Positions 32,859 to 40,812 of a stretch of DNA of 53,819 bases are shown one piece after another. The notes under the pieces are model-generated. The model saw only the letters and a list, made by a program, of their open reading frames with translations. It made no database searches and was not told the origin of the DNA. The translations under genes were made by a program, and so were the position numbers. The stretch comes from Bdellovibrionales bacterium (lineage in GTDB: Bacteria > Bdellovibrionota > FAC87 > UBA2466), in NCBI GenBank assembly GCA_009692515.1, contig SHZA01000008.1:1-53819 (forward strand), written 5' to 3'. Numbering within the stretch: position 1 is the stretch's first letter; each line of letters opens with the position of its first letter.

Positions 32859-33860
32859 TTACCCTTTAAATTCAAGGTAAGCAGAAAGGCCAAAGGTCGT
32901 AAATCCAATATAGTTGCGGTTAAACGCGTAGCCAATGAAACCCTTGCCTACAAGACTGACGACCTCATTAAGGTTGATGGAGTACCCAGCCCCACCTTTA
33001 ATCCACAGCCCGCCAATATCGGAGACACTATAAGGATCCTCCTTGGGAAAGTCGGCTAGGCTCATTCCAAGGGAATATTGAATAGCTCCAAAAAATAGAA
33101 ACTCTTGATAAAGGTATTCATAAACTGCGGTAATATCTAAAAGCCTTGCCGAACCCACCAGAGAGGTATTGGTATTCTGATTAATTGCCGTGGCTCCTTG
33201 TATTTGAGTCACGCCGACATCGGCCCCTAAAGTCATATCTGGCGCTATAAAATACCTCCAGAAACCACCTCCCTGCCCGCCTATACCTTGATACAAAGAT
33301 GAGGCGGAATCGGTGGCTGCCAAGACTCCATAATTCCCCCCCAGATATAGCCCGTAGGTGAAGGTAGAATCTCGTCTTAGAAGAGCCATTTCATCCTCTG
33401 GGAGTCTTCTCTTTTTTTTACGTCGTTTATTTTTTTTCTGGCTGAGATTTTTATTTTCTTCAGCTTCAAGAGCGGAATCTTTTATCGATTTTTCGTCAAC
33501 CCATCCCTGTTCGACCCCATCTATTAATTCTACCTCAACCCGAACAAAGCCACCTTTACTCTCATCTAATACAGTCAAGATGGTACCCTTGGGGAGTCTT
33601 CCGATAATTTCAGAACCCTCCTGTGGGCCTTTCAGTAAATTAGCTTGAACAGCTAGCTCTGCAGCACTTCCGCTAGAAAACTCCTCTGCTACCCCTGGAG
33701 TAGCGATAAAAAGGAGCAGTCCTAAAGTGAAGGTCTGGAGAACTTGGCGATAAACTCGATATGCCGTGTCTGCGGAAACATATCGATCGGTTGAAGTTCT
33801 TTGAAATCGAATTGATCTTTTAAGAACTGAACATCTTGTGAGAAGGTTTGAACTGAACAT
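32859..33860 (-). CDS. SH3-domain, beta-barrel-like outer-membrane protein
   Basis: After a long basic N-terminus, LQTFTLGLLLFIATPGVAEE (to about residue 60) is a signal peptide with a VA-E cut. An SH3b domain follows (AELAVQANLLKGP to GWVDEKSIK, about 69-127), then a Lys/Arg-rich linker (KKNKRRKKKRRL), then a Gly- and aromatic-rich C-terminal part with alternating strands ending in LSAYLEFKG, as in 8-stranded barrels. SH3b domains often bind peptidoglycan, so it may tie the wall to the outer membrane. The only standard start is the ATG at 33860, 139 nt inside the upstream methyltransferase gene; the overlap is unusual and the true start may be a rare codon further down. Confidence 0.7.
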   Translation of the reverse strand: MFSSNLLTRCSVLKRSIRFQRTSTDRYVSADTAYRVYRQVLQTFTLGLLLFIATPGVAEEFSSGSAAELAVQANLLKGPQEGSEIIGRLPKGTILTVLDESKGGFVRVEVELIDGVEQGWVDEKSIKDSALEAEENKNLSQKKNKRRKKKRRLPEDEMALLRRDSTFTYGLYLGGNYGVLAATDSASSLYQGIGGQGGGFWRYFIAPDMTLGADVGVTQIQGATAINQNTNTSLVGSARLLDITAVYEYLYQEFLFFGAIQYSLGMSLADFPKEDPYSVSDIGGLWIKGGAGYSINLNEVVSLVGKGFIGYAFNRNYIGFTTFGLSAYLEFKG

Positions 33861-34855
33861 GAGATGTAAATAATATGCTTAAGTTGTTTGTGTATCAAAT
33901 GGGGAAGTGCCCCAGATAAACCCCCTCTTGGAGGATCTACAATAAGTGTATCATATGCCCCTTTAAATTCAGCGGGTAATCTTCTAAGCGTATTACGATC
34001 CACGGTATCGACCAAGAAGGCCATAGGAGAGGTATTGGCATCAATCCCCATCGATTCCCGTTTTTTCTTAGCCTGTCCAATCGCTAGTTCATTAGAGTCA
34101 ATAGCGATAATTTTTTTTACCAAGGAATGGTAAGCAAAGGTTAAATTCCCATTACCACAGAAAAGTTCCAGTACCGTTTTAGAATGAGCTCCTCTTACAT
34201 AATCGGCTAATCGCTTTTGAAGAAGAGCATTTTGTTCTTCGTTAATTTGTCTGAAGCCATCGGCTCCGTGAGGTTCATTATTTACGTTGGTAACCTCTCC
34301 ATTTTCATTTAAATAAAGTTCTATTTTCTGAATAGCCTCAGCCTGGGATAGTCCCTGAGCTCTTATTTTTTTTATCTCTTCATTAATTTGAGGGCGAGCA
34401 GTCTGGCAATTTTCGATATCTACTAAATCGTGACTTTTCTTTTTATAAAAACCTAATTGACCTTTACTTATTCTTAACTGAATTCGATTTCTATAATTCA
34501 ATGGAGATTTTGCTTCTAATATTGGGAGGACTCTTTCGGGTGTTAATCCCGCTCTTTTTAGAGCTGTCTCAATGACCTTTTGTTTACCCTTAAGCTGATC
34601 GGCATAGTTCCAATCAAGCCAATCACACCCCCCACACTGATGAAAATAACGACAAGGCGATTCCACTCGTTCTTTTGAGGGGGTCACAATTTCAAGTAGC
34701 TCACATTCGAAATATTTCTTATCTTGAGAAACAATAGCAACCCTAACCGTATCGCCAGGAAGCGCTCTTGGAACAAAATAAATATTCCCACCAGCATCAC
34801 TACCTACCCCTTGACCCAAAACACTAATCCTTGAAATATCAATTACCTTTTCCAT
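33722..34855 (-). CDS. 23S rRNA (uracil-C5) methyltransferase, RumA/RlmD family
   Basis: This SAM enzyme methylates uracil in rRNA or tRNA. The N-terminal TRAM domain (DISRISVLGQGVG, GDTVRVAIV) is followed by the 4Fe-4S cysteines CRYFHQCGGCDW and C in IENCQTA. The methyltransferase domain has LELFCGNGNLTFAY, DPPRGGL, and the catalytic Cys in YISCSVQTFSQD (usually SCNP). Length 377 aa. The ATG overlaps the CoaC-like gene end by 13 nt. RlmD, RlmC and TrmA-like members cannot be separated here. Confidence 0.9.
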   Translation of the reverse strand: MEKVIDISRISVLGQGVGSDAGGNIYFVPRALPGDTVRVAIVSQDKKYFECELLEIVTPSKERVESPCRYFHQCGGCDWLDWNYADQLKGKQKVIETALKRAGLTPERVLPILEAKSPLNYRNRIQLRISKGQLGFYKKKSHDLVDIENCQTARPQINEEIKKIRAQGLSQAEAIQKIELYLNENGEVTNVNNEPHGADGFRQINEEQNALLQKRLADYVRGAHSKTVLELFCGNGNLTFAYHSLVKKIIAIDSNELAIGQAKKKRESMGIDANTSPMAFLVDTVDRNTLRRLPAEFKGAYDTLIVDPPRGGLSGALPHLIHKQLKHIIYISCSVQTFSQDVQFLKDQFDFKELQPIDMFPQTRHIEFIAKFSRPSL

Positions 34856-35448
34856 TCAGATTTAACTCCTAATATTGCCGATACCGTTTCAGCGATTTTC
34901 TCAGGGTCGGGAACTTTAATTCTTTCCTCCTCTTCCTGAGATAATAAAAATTGGGCTCCCCACGACTCTAAAGTTTTTTGATACTCAAGAAATAAAGGGT
35001 GTTTCCAAAGCGAAGTATTCATCGTTGGGACAAACAACAACTTTCCTTTTTTACCAATTTGACTGGCAATTAAAAGGGTCACCACATTATCAGCTAACCC
35101 CAAAGCACTCTTCGAAATGGTATTAAGAGTCGCGGGCACCACTAATACAAGATCATAACTTTCTAAGTGCTCAACTTGAGCTTGAGCTCCAGTAATTACA
35201 GATTTTCCACTAGCCCAGGCCACCGGTAATTCTGTGATGAATTTTGTCACCTCTGGAGTATAAAAGGCGGTAATGCTAGCTCCGTGTCGTCTTAATTCCC
35301 TAATGATTTTCACACTTTCTACGCTTGCAATTCCTCCGCATATAGCCACAGCAATATCTTTGCCTTTTAAGCCGTTAGACTTAACCCGCACTCCACGGTC
35401 ACCTACTTTAGATAGTGACTTAAGCTTTATTTCCTTGTTTTTTCTCAT
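34843..35448 (-). CDS. Stand-alone CoaC-like flavoprotein (phosphopantothenoylcysteine decarboxylase fold)
   Basis: The core IAVAICGGIASVESVKIIREL is the FMN-binding start of the HFCD family. The His of EHLESYD matches the catalytic His, ALGLADN the next block, and VPTMNTSLWKHP the substrate loop, where CoaC has PAMN-x2-MW. There is no CoaB ligase domain, which is normally fused in bacterial CoaBC. It may be a decarboxylase acting on another cysteine-terminal substrate, or a partner of a separate CoaB. Start is given at the ATG at 35448; the frame is open to a TTG at 35499. Confidence 0.75.
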   Translation of the reverse strand: MRKNKEIKLKSLSKVGDRGVRVKSNGLKGKDIAVAICGGIASVESVKIIRELRRHGASITAFYTPEVTKFITELPVAWASGKSVITGAQAQVEHLESYDLVLVVPATLNTISKSALGLADNVVTLLIASQIGKKGKLLFVPTMNTSLWKHPLFLEYQKTLESWGAQFLLSQEEEERIKVPDPEKIAETVSAILGVKSEWKR

Positions 35449-35635
35449 CTTTTTGCAACTCAGTGGCTCACCTTTAAAGGATATAAATATAAATCTCAAT
35501 CTCTTTTTCTAAAAGATTTAACTTGAGGAAAACAATCTTACTTGGGACCTTTCCTATTGTGGCAGCCTTGGGGTTGTGCTAAGACAGGGCTCTCGCAGGT
35601 TTTAAAGTTCTATAGATTTTTAAGAAGGAGAAGTT

Positions 35636-36049
35636 ATGGGAGATATTGTTCTTTACGCAAAAAAAAGTTGTATACAGTGTAAAAAAGCCATCGCTTTTTT
35701 AACTAAAAAAGGGGTTCCTTACCTTGTAAAAGATATTGTCCATGAGCCACCCCCACGGTCTCTTCTTGAAAAGGTAATCAAGGCTGAAAATATCTACGCA
35801 AGTTTAAATCAAAGAAGTACTACCTATAAAGACAACCAGCTTGGAAAACGAAGAACCACAAAAAACGAAGCTATTCGTTTAATGTTGAAGGATCCTAATT
35901 TAATCAAACGTCCTCTTATCATTAAAGATAACAAGGCCTACCAAGGTTTTGATGAGAAAAGTTTGTTCGACTTTGTGACTTTACAAGCCGCTGTCTTAGC
36001 AGCTGCAGCCGTAGTCCCTGTCGTACCTGCTATCACAGAGACCGTTTAA
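35636..36049 (+). CDS. ArsC/Spx-family thioredoxin-fold protein with hydrophobic tail
   Basis: The N-terminus DIVLYAKKSCIQCKKAIAFL carries a CxxC pair (Cys12, Cys15), and KRPLIIKDNKAYQGFDEKSL matches the ArsC/Spx C-terminal block (RP...GF). Length 137 aa. Residues from about 114 on (LQAAVLAAAAVVPVVPAITETV) form a non-family Ala/Val/Pro-rich tail, possibly a membrane-associating helix. AAGGAG precedes the ATG. A strong terminator follows, so it is its own transcription unit. Function (arsenate reductase or redox regulator) is not determined. Confidence 0.82.
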   Translation: MGDIVLYAKKSCIQCKKAIAFLTKKGVPYLVKDIVHEPPPRSLLEKVIKAENIYASLNQRSTTYKDNQLGKRRTTKNEAIRLMLKDPNLIKRPLIIKDNKAYQGFDEKSLFDFVTLQAAVLAAAAVVPVVPAITETV

Positions 36050-36071
36050 CTATTAGAGAATACTATCTAGT

Positions 36072-36102
36072 AAAAAGGGAGCCCACCGGCTCCCTTTTTT
36101 TT
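36072..36102 (+). terminator. Intrinsic terminator after the ArsC-like gene
   Basis: GGGAGCC (36077-36083), loop CACC, GGCTCCC (36088-36094), then eight Ts (36095-36102), preceded by five As. A textbook rho-independent terminator 23 nt after the stop. Confidence 0.95.
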
Positions 36103-36263
36103 GCCCTTTAGCTACCAATTTTTCGTCTACTCTTTAGACATAGTTAACCTATAGTCTACACCTGTCCTGTGCACTTCATTTTTTACGAAGAATTCTAAAA
36201 GACTACAATGCCTGACACCACGGCATCCTGCTTGCAGTTTCAATCTGAATAGAGGATTTTTTT

Positions 36264-37154
36264 ATGACCGCTTTAAACAAAAAAAAATTAACGAAAGTAG
36301 ATTGCTTTTATTGGGAAGAGTTTGATGCTTTGAACTACAAGTTAATCTATTATGACCCGCAAGGAAATAAAACTGAAAAAGTTATTTTAAAAGAATTTCT
36401 AGATGACACACTCAAAATATTTGACGGAAAAACTCACCTTCTTAAGCGAACCAGCGGTGCCTATAGCCCGGCAACTCCAATTCAATTTTTAATTTATCAT
36501 AATCCAGCCATAGATTCGTCGAAACCGATGGCTCATGATCTCATTCGAATTAATGCTCAATTTATAGACCTCGAACGCAATAACAACAGAACTATTGTGA
36601 GCGAAACCATGGTGGCTCATAACAAGAATGTTCACCCCTCCTCCTTTAGACTTATGACAAAGGGAGAGGATCCGTTTAAGCACCAATATTGGTTAGATTT
36701 AGGCCACACTATCATTCGCATCTCTGTTTTTGATTTCTTCAGAGATAATAAAGATATCGTTAAAGCCTTATTTGTAGAAACAGATGATTTGGAAAAAATA
36801 GCCGCTCAGAATAAAGGAAAAAAAACGGCTATTGCTATCTATTCGGCCCCTGAGGCCGTTTTAAGAATGTCCCTACCCGAAGAGTCTCAAGCGGTGGTAG
36901 AAGCGCATACCCTTTCCCGTTCTCTAATCTCTATTAAAAGGTCGCTAGATCAACACGTTCCAAAAATCTTAGAGTTCGGCCCCCCCTTATTAATTCCGAC
37001 GGGGTCCACGGTAGATGTTCTTAACCATTATTTAAGAGTTTGCCACGATCCCCATTCACTTTCCATGAAGAGGTCCTTCCTATCGGCTCTGGAAAAACCT
37101 AATCCCAACAAAGGTGAGATACTCATGCCTTTTGGAGTGTTTGAAAGGGTTTAA
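36264..37154 (+). CDS. Hypothetical protein, 296 aa
   Basis: I do not recognise this family. It has no signal peptide or membrane helix, is moderately charged, and contains an N-terminal strand-rich part (DCFYWEEFDALNYKLIYYDP) and a C-terminal helix-rich part (HTLSRSLISIKRSLDQHVP). A KKK run at residues 6-8 precedes LTKVDCF. GAGG is eight bases before the ATG. It stands alone between the ArsC terminator and the ABC-F gene. Confidence 0.65.
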   Translation: MTALNKKKLTKVDCFYWEEFDALNYKLIYYDPQGNKTEKVILKEFLDDTLKIFDGKTHLLKRTSGAYSPATPIQFLIYHNPAIDSSKPMAHDLIRINAQFIDLERNNNRTIVSETMVAHNKNVHPSSFRLMTKGEDPFKHQYWLDLGHTIIRISVFDFFRDNKDIVKALFVETDDLEKIAAQNKGKKTAIAIYSAPEAVLRMSLPEESQAVVEAHTLSRSLISIKRSLDQHVPKILEFGPPLLIPTGSTVDVLNHYLRVCHDPHSLSMKRSFLSALEKPNPNKGEILMPFGVFERV

Positions 37155-37239
37155 AGCAGACCTCCGTCCCCCTTTTTTAAACGCCTATTTTTCACTCTGA
37201 TTTTCCAGTTAATTTTAAGATAATAAGACTTTAGTACGC

Positions 37240-37245
37240 TATATT
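37240..37245 (+). promoter_or_regulatory. Putative -10 element of the ABC-F gene
   Basis: TATATT at 37240-37245 lies 3 nt before the ATG at 37249, so transcription would start after that ATG. This favours the in-frame ATG at 37288 as the true start, with a leader of about 35 nt. No clear -35 is visible. Confidence 0.35.
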
Positions 37246-37287
37246 TTCATGGTGTCTTGGTTTGATTTAGTTTATAAATCGGCCCTT

Positions 37288-38892
37288 ATGATTACATGTG
37301 AAAAATTAGCCCTCAGCTTTGGCGGAAGAAAACTATTTGAGGATGTAACCCTGAAGTTTGTTCCTGGAAACTGCTACGGTGTCATAGGCGCCAATGGAGC
37401 AGGTAAATCCACCTTTTTAAATGTTCTGTCCGGGGTCATTGCCCCCACCCTAGGCTCCGTCTCTATCACCCCTCGTGAACGCATTGCCACCCTAAAACAG
37501 GACCATTTTATATTTGATAATGAAGAGGTTCTACGCACCGTTATGATGGGGCACACCGAGCTCATGCAGGTGATCAAAGACCGTGAAACTATCTACGCTA
37601 AAGATGATTTTACAGAAGAGGACGGCGATAAAGCCTCCGATCTTGAAACTCGCTTTACCGATTTAGATGGCTGGGAGGCTGACTCTAATGCAGCTATTCT
37701 ACTTTCTGGGCTGGGAATTTCTACCGGTCTTCATACCAAAAAAATGCGCGAGCTAGCCGACCAAGACAAAGTAAAGGTGCTGCTTGCCCAGGCCATTTTT
37801 GGAAAGCCCGACATCTTGTTACTCGATGAACCCACCAACCATTTAGATATCGAAGCCATAGAGTGGTTAGAAGACTTCATCATGAGCTTTGAAAAAACGG
37901 TAATCGTCGTTTCCCATGATCGTCACTTTTTAAATACTGTATGTACCCATATGGTCGATATCGATTTTGGAAAAATTGGGTTATTCACCGGAAACTATGA
38001 TTTCTGGTACGAATCCAGCCAACTTGCTCAAAAAATGTTGGAGGACAAAAACAAAAAAACTGAGGAGAAGGTTCAGGATCTAAAGGCCTTTATCACTCGC
38101 TTTAGTGCTAATAAATCCAAATCTCGACAGGCCACCTCAAGAAGAAAATTATTAGAAAAGTTAACGTTAGATGACATTCGGCCCTCCTCCAGAAAATACC
38201 CATTTTTCGGATTCAAACCAAATAGAGAGCCTGGAGATCAAATTTTAAAGGTAAATCAGATCTCTAAATCGGTGGATGGCGCTCTCCTATTTAAAAATGC
38301 CTCTTTGCTTGTCGACAAGGGAAATCGCATTTGCGTGGTAAGCGATAATGAAATTGCAGTCTCTACCTTCTATCAAATCATTGCCAATGAATTAAAACCG
38401 GACACCGGTGATTTTAGTTGGGGAGTCACTACCTCTCAGGCCTTTTTACCTAAAGATAATGCCCACTACTTTACCGATAAGACGATGGCTCTTATTGACT
38501 GGATGAGAGACTTCTCCGAAGAAAAAACCGAAACATTTATTCGTGGGTTCCTAGGTAGATTTCTATTCTCTGGAGATGATGCACAAAAAAAAGTTACCGT
38601 TCTTTCAGGAGGAGAAAAGGTTCGCTGTATGTTTGGAAAGATCATTCTTACAGGAGCTAATATTCTTTTGTTAGATGGACCTACCAATCATCTAGACCTA
38701 GAATCGATTACGGCTCTCAATAATGCCTTAATAAGATTTCCAGGAGTCATTCTTTTTTCATGTCATGATCATGAGTTTAATCAAAGCTTAGCTAATCGCG
38801 TGATTGAAATAAATGAAAATGGAATCACCGATTTCCGAATGACCTACGATGACTACCTAGCTCAGAAGAAAAAGAATAAAAACTCAAAATAA
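37288..38892 (+). CDS. ybiT: ABC-F ATPase, YbiT-like, with degenerate second ATP site
   Basis: ABC-F proteins act on the ribosome rather than as transporters. The whole length follows E. coli YbiT (e.g. GKSTFLNVLSG, EEDGDKASDLE, FSANKSKSRQATSRRK as linker). NBD1: Walker A GANGAGKST, Walker B LLLDEPTNHLD; its signature is degenerate (LADQDKVKVLL), as in YbiT. NBD2: the P-loop has decayed to VVSDNEIAVSTF with no GKS, and Walker B is LLLDGPTNHLD (Glu to Gly); its signature LSGGEKVRCMF is intact. So one composite ATP site looks functional and the other lost. Start is the ATG at 37288 (534 aa). Confidence 0.92.
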   Translation: MITCEKLALSFGGRKLFEDVTLKFVPGNCYGVIGANGAGKSTFLNVLSGVIAPTLGSVSITPRERIATLKQDHFIFDNEEVLRTVMMGHTELMQVIKDRETIYAKDDFTEEDGDKASDLETRFTDLDGWEADSNAAILLSGLGISTGLHTKKMRELADQDKVKVLLAQAIFGKPDILLLDEPTNHLDIEAIEWLEDFIMSFEKTVIVVSHDRHFLNTVCTHMVDIDFGKIGLFTGNYDFWYESSQLAQKMLEDKNKKTEEKVQDLKAFITRFSANKSKSRQATSRRKLLEKLTLDDIRPSSRKYPFFGFKPNREPGDQILKVNQISKSVDGALLFKNASLLVDKGNRICVVSDNEIAVSTFYQIIANELKPDTGDFSWGVTTSQAFLPKDNAHYFTDKTMALIDWMRDFSEEKTETFIRGFLGRFLFSGDDAQKKVTVLSGGEKVRCMFGKIILTGANILLLDGPTNHLDLESITALNNALIRFPGVILFSCHDHEFNQSLANRVIEINENGITDFRMTYDDYLAQKKKNKNSK

Positions 38893-38936
38893 ATATCGCT
38901 TAAGACCCTACAGCAATCGAACATCTTTCTAGCGGT

Positions 38937-39933
38937 CTACTCCACCAACAATCCACCCTGACGTAATTCAAAGGTTCTTCCTCACCAATGAACAGTATTT
39001 CCCCATGCAATATTCAACCATAGGGGTAGAGCCAAAAGTTCCCTCAGAAACCAAATAAAAAAAACTAAAGGGGAGATAGTGCTTTTTGTCTTCTTGATAA
39101 AAGGAATCTCTAAAAGAAAGAAAATTAACATGTGTAGAATAAAAAAAAGAAGAGGATTGAACTGAAATTGTAGGTAAAAAGCGTAGGCCCCCATCACTCC
39201 AGGCAAAACGGATCCTAAAAAAGGCTCGATGAGAAAAGCTAACAGCACCTGCGATTTACGTATTCGCCCCCATCGAATGTGGTGAAGCCAGAAATCTTTT
39301 AGCTCCAATTTTCCAATATATTGAGTCACCGGCTCCGTTGCTAAAACAACGGAGAGACCTAGCATAAAAGGTGTTTAAAAACACCGCCTCTAGCCTTCCC
39401 CCTAAACCCTCTTCATACGAGCCAGAGATTACCGCAGTCACCATTCCGATCTTGGGATCTCTTAAATAGCCACTCAAAACTTTTAAATAATCTCGAGTCA
39501 CACGAACATTACTATCGCTAATTAAAACAAGATCGTTTCTACTCGCTTCCTAGGCGACCCTCATATTATTAACCTTGGGATTGGGTCCTAGCTCTACAGA
39601 ATCCATAAAAAGTCTTGTGGCTACATTTGGGTATTGTTCCAATAGTTTTTTCGCTACCGAGTAAGCTGGCTCGTTGATACTGGTAACTGAAAAAAGAATT
39701 TCATAAGAGGGATAATCCAAAGTTAGAAAGGTTGTTAAATTTTCCTCAAGCCCTACATCAAGGCCCCTTAGAGGTTTTAGAATTGAAATAGGTTCCCAGG
39801 AAAAAGCAGGAAAGACCTTTTTCTGAACTTGATTAGGCCACAGACCGATTAAAGTCCCAAGTATCTGGATAAGACCCCCTGAAATCCAGAACAGACCTAA
39901 GATCACTGTTAAAATGAGGACGAGTATTATCAT
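38937..39933 (-). pseudogene. GT21-type glycosyltransferase (ceramide glucosyltransferase/HpnI-like), decayed
   Basis: Three pieces on the minus strand join into one family protein. Piece 1 (39933-39550) has an N-terminal membrane helix, ISILKPLRGLDVGLEENL and NPKVNNMRVA, then a TAG. The same frame continues past the TAG with EASRNDLVLISDSNVRV (the DSD-type site) to FLNTFYA. The frame then changes: from about 39365 another frame gives LGLSVVLATEPV, the HHIRWGRIRKSQV block, membrane helices and GNTVHW, then a TGA at 38982, after which GRTFELRQGGLLVE runs to a TAG at 38937. The family has about 60 more residues between FLNTFYA and LGLSVV. Lesions: amber codon (CAG to TAG likely), internal deletion with frameshift, and TGA (CGA to TGA likely). 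Programmed recoding is unlikely. Confidence 0.88.
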
Positions 39934-40630
39934 TTTGATTATCTCGATAAAATCTAAACTGAACCTCCTGTTTTTTAATCGCCTCTAAGATGGCTTCGGG
40001 ATGTCGCTCACATTCTAAAACTGTTTTCCATGAAGTTATTTGCCTAGCTATATGAAGATCACTACTCGCTATTTTGGGCAACTTACTTTTTAAAACCTCT
40101 GGAAATAGCCTATCGCCACTGGCCACCTCCCAAGCATCAAAAGCCTGTGCTAGTTCCTCGCGGCGATTCCATAAATGGTAAGTTTGTTTTTCTAGTTTTC
40201 CAGAGGAAACCGGGTGTGCTGCAATGGAAACCGCGCCGTGTTCACGAATCGTTTTAGCCAGACAGGCCACATCACCATCGGCTACGATGAATTTAGAAAT
40301 TCCTAGCGCTAGAATATGGGCAGAACGATGATTAGAAATTGAATTCTTCGAAAGCTCCAAACCTGGAATGACTACCATTCGGTATTGGTCCCAAGCTCTT
40401 TCAATTTCAGTTTTTAAAATCTCAAAGTAGATAGGAAACGTCGCTGGGGTCAAACTCAAACCTAAATGACCCGCCGCCTTTCCAATAAGGGTCTGACTCT
40501 CTCCGACGTGGTCTGTGATAGCAATAGCTCCGAACCCTCTACTTCCAAAAAGATCAATAACTGCGGGAATAGTAAGTTTCCCATCACTAAAGGTTGAGTG
40601 AACATGAAAATCGGCAAGCATCATGTTCAT
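39833..40630 (-). CDS. PHP-domain phosphoesterase
   Basis: A metal-dependent phosphoesterase of the PHP family. Motifs: DFHVHSTFSDG at the N-terminus, AITDHVGES, IPGLELS, SIAAHPV and SSDLH. The last ~35 residues (from DNQNDNTRPH) lie inside the glycosyltransferase pseudogene in another frame (100-nt overlap) and look non-conserved; loss of the normal stop by a small indel would explain them. Start is the ATG at 40630; Met4 (40621) is also possible. The gene pairing with the GT21 pseudogene suggests a shared lipid-glycan role that is now incomplete. Substrate unknown. Confidence 0.85.
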   Translation of the reverse strand: MNMMLADFHVHSTFSDGKLTIPAVIDLFGSRGFGAIAITDHVGESQTLIGKAAGHLGLSLTPATFPIYFEILKTEIERAWDQYRMVVIPGLELSKNSISNHRSAHILALGISKFIVADGDVACLAKTIREHGAVSIAAHPVSSGKLEKQTYHLWNRREELAQAFDAWEVASGDRLFPEVLKSKLPKIASSDLHIARQITSWKTVLECERHPEAILEAIKKQEVQFRFYRDNQNDNTRPHFNSDLRSVLDFRGSYPDTWDFNRSVA

Positions 40631-40812
40631 TAGAATACGGGATGATTATTTAGACTTTGTTAGGGAATGTTAAGTTTTCAATGAAGATCGCCTCCGTATT
40701 CTATCTGAGTTATTTATTTCCCTAGCTAATCCACATTTATCAGGGCAGATCTAGAGCAGATTAATAAACGCCCTATGTTATCATCTAAGACACCTAAAAA
40801 AGGGGGCCACCC

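Noticed and set aside
38937..39933. Programmed frameshift or stop readthrough in the glycosyltransferase
   Set aside because: Two different stop codons, a frame change and a missing internal block at once are better explained by decay.
40640..40812. Purine riboswitch upstream of the NCS2 permease
   Set aside because: The conserved loop sequences of the purine aptamer are missing and no three-way junction can be drawn.
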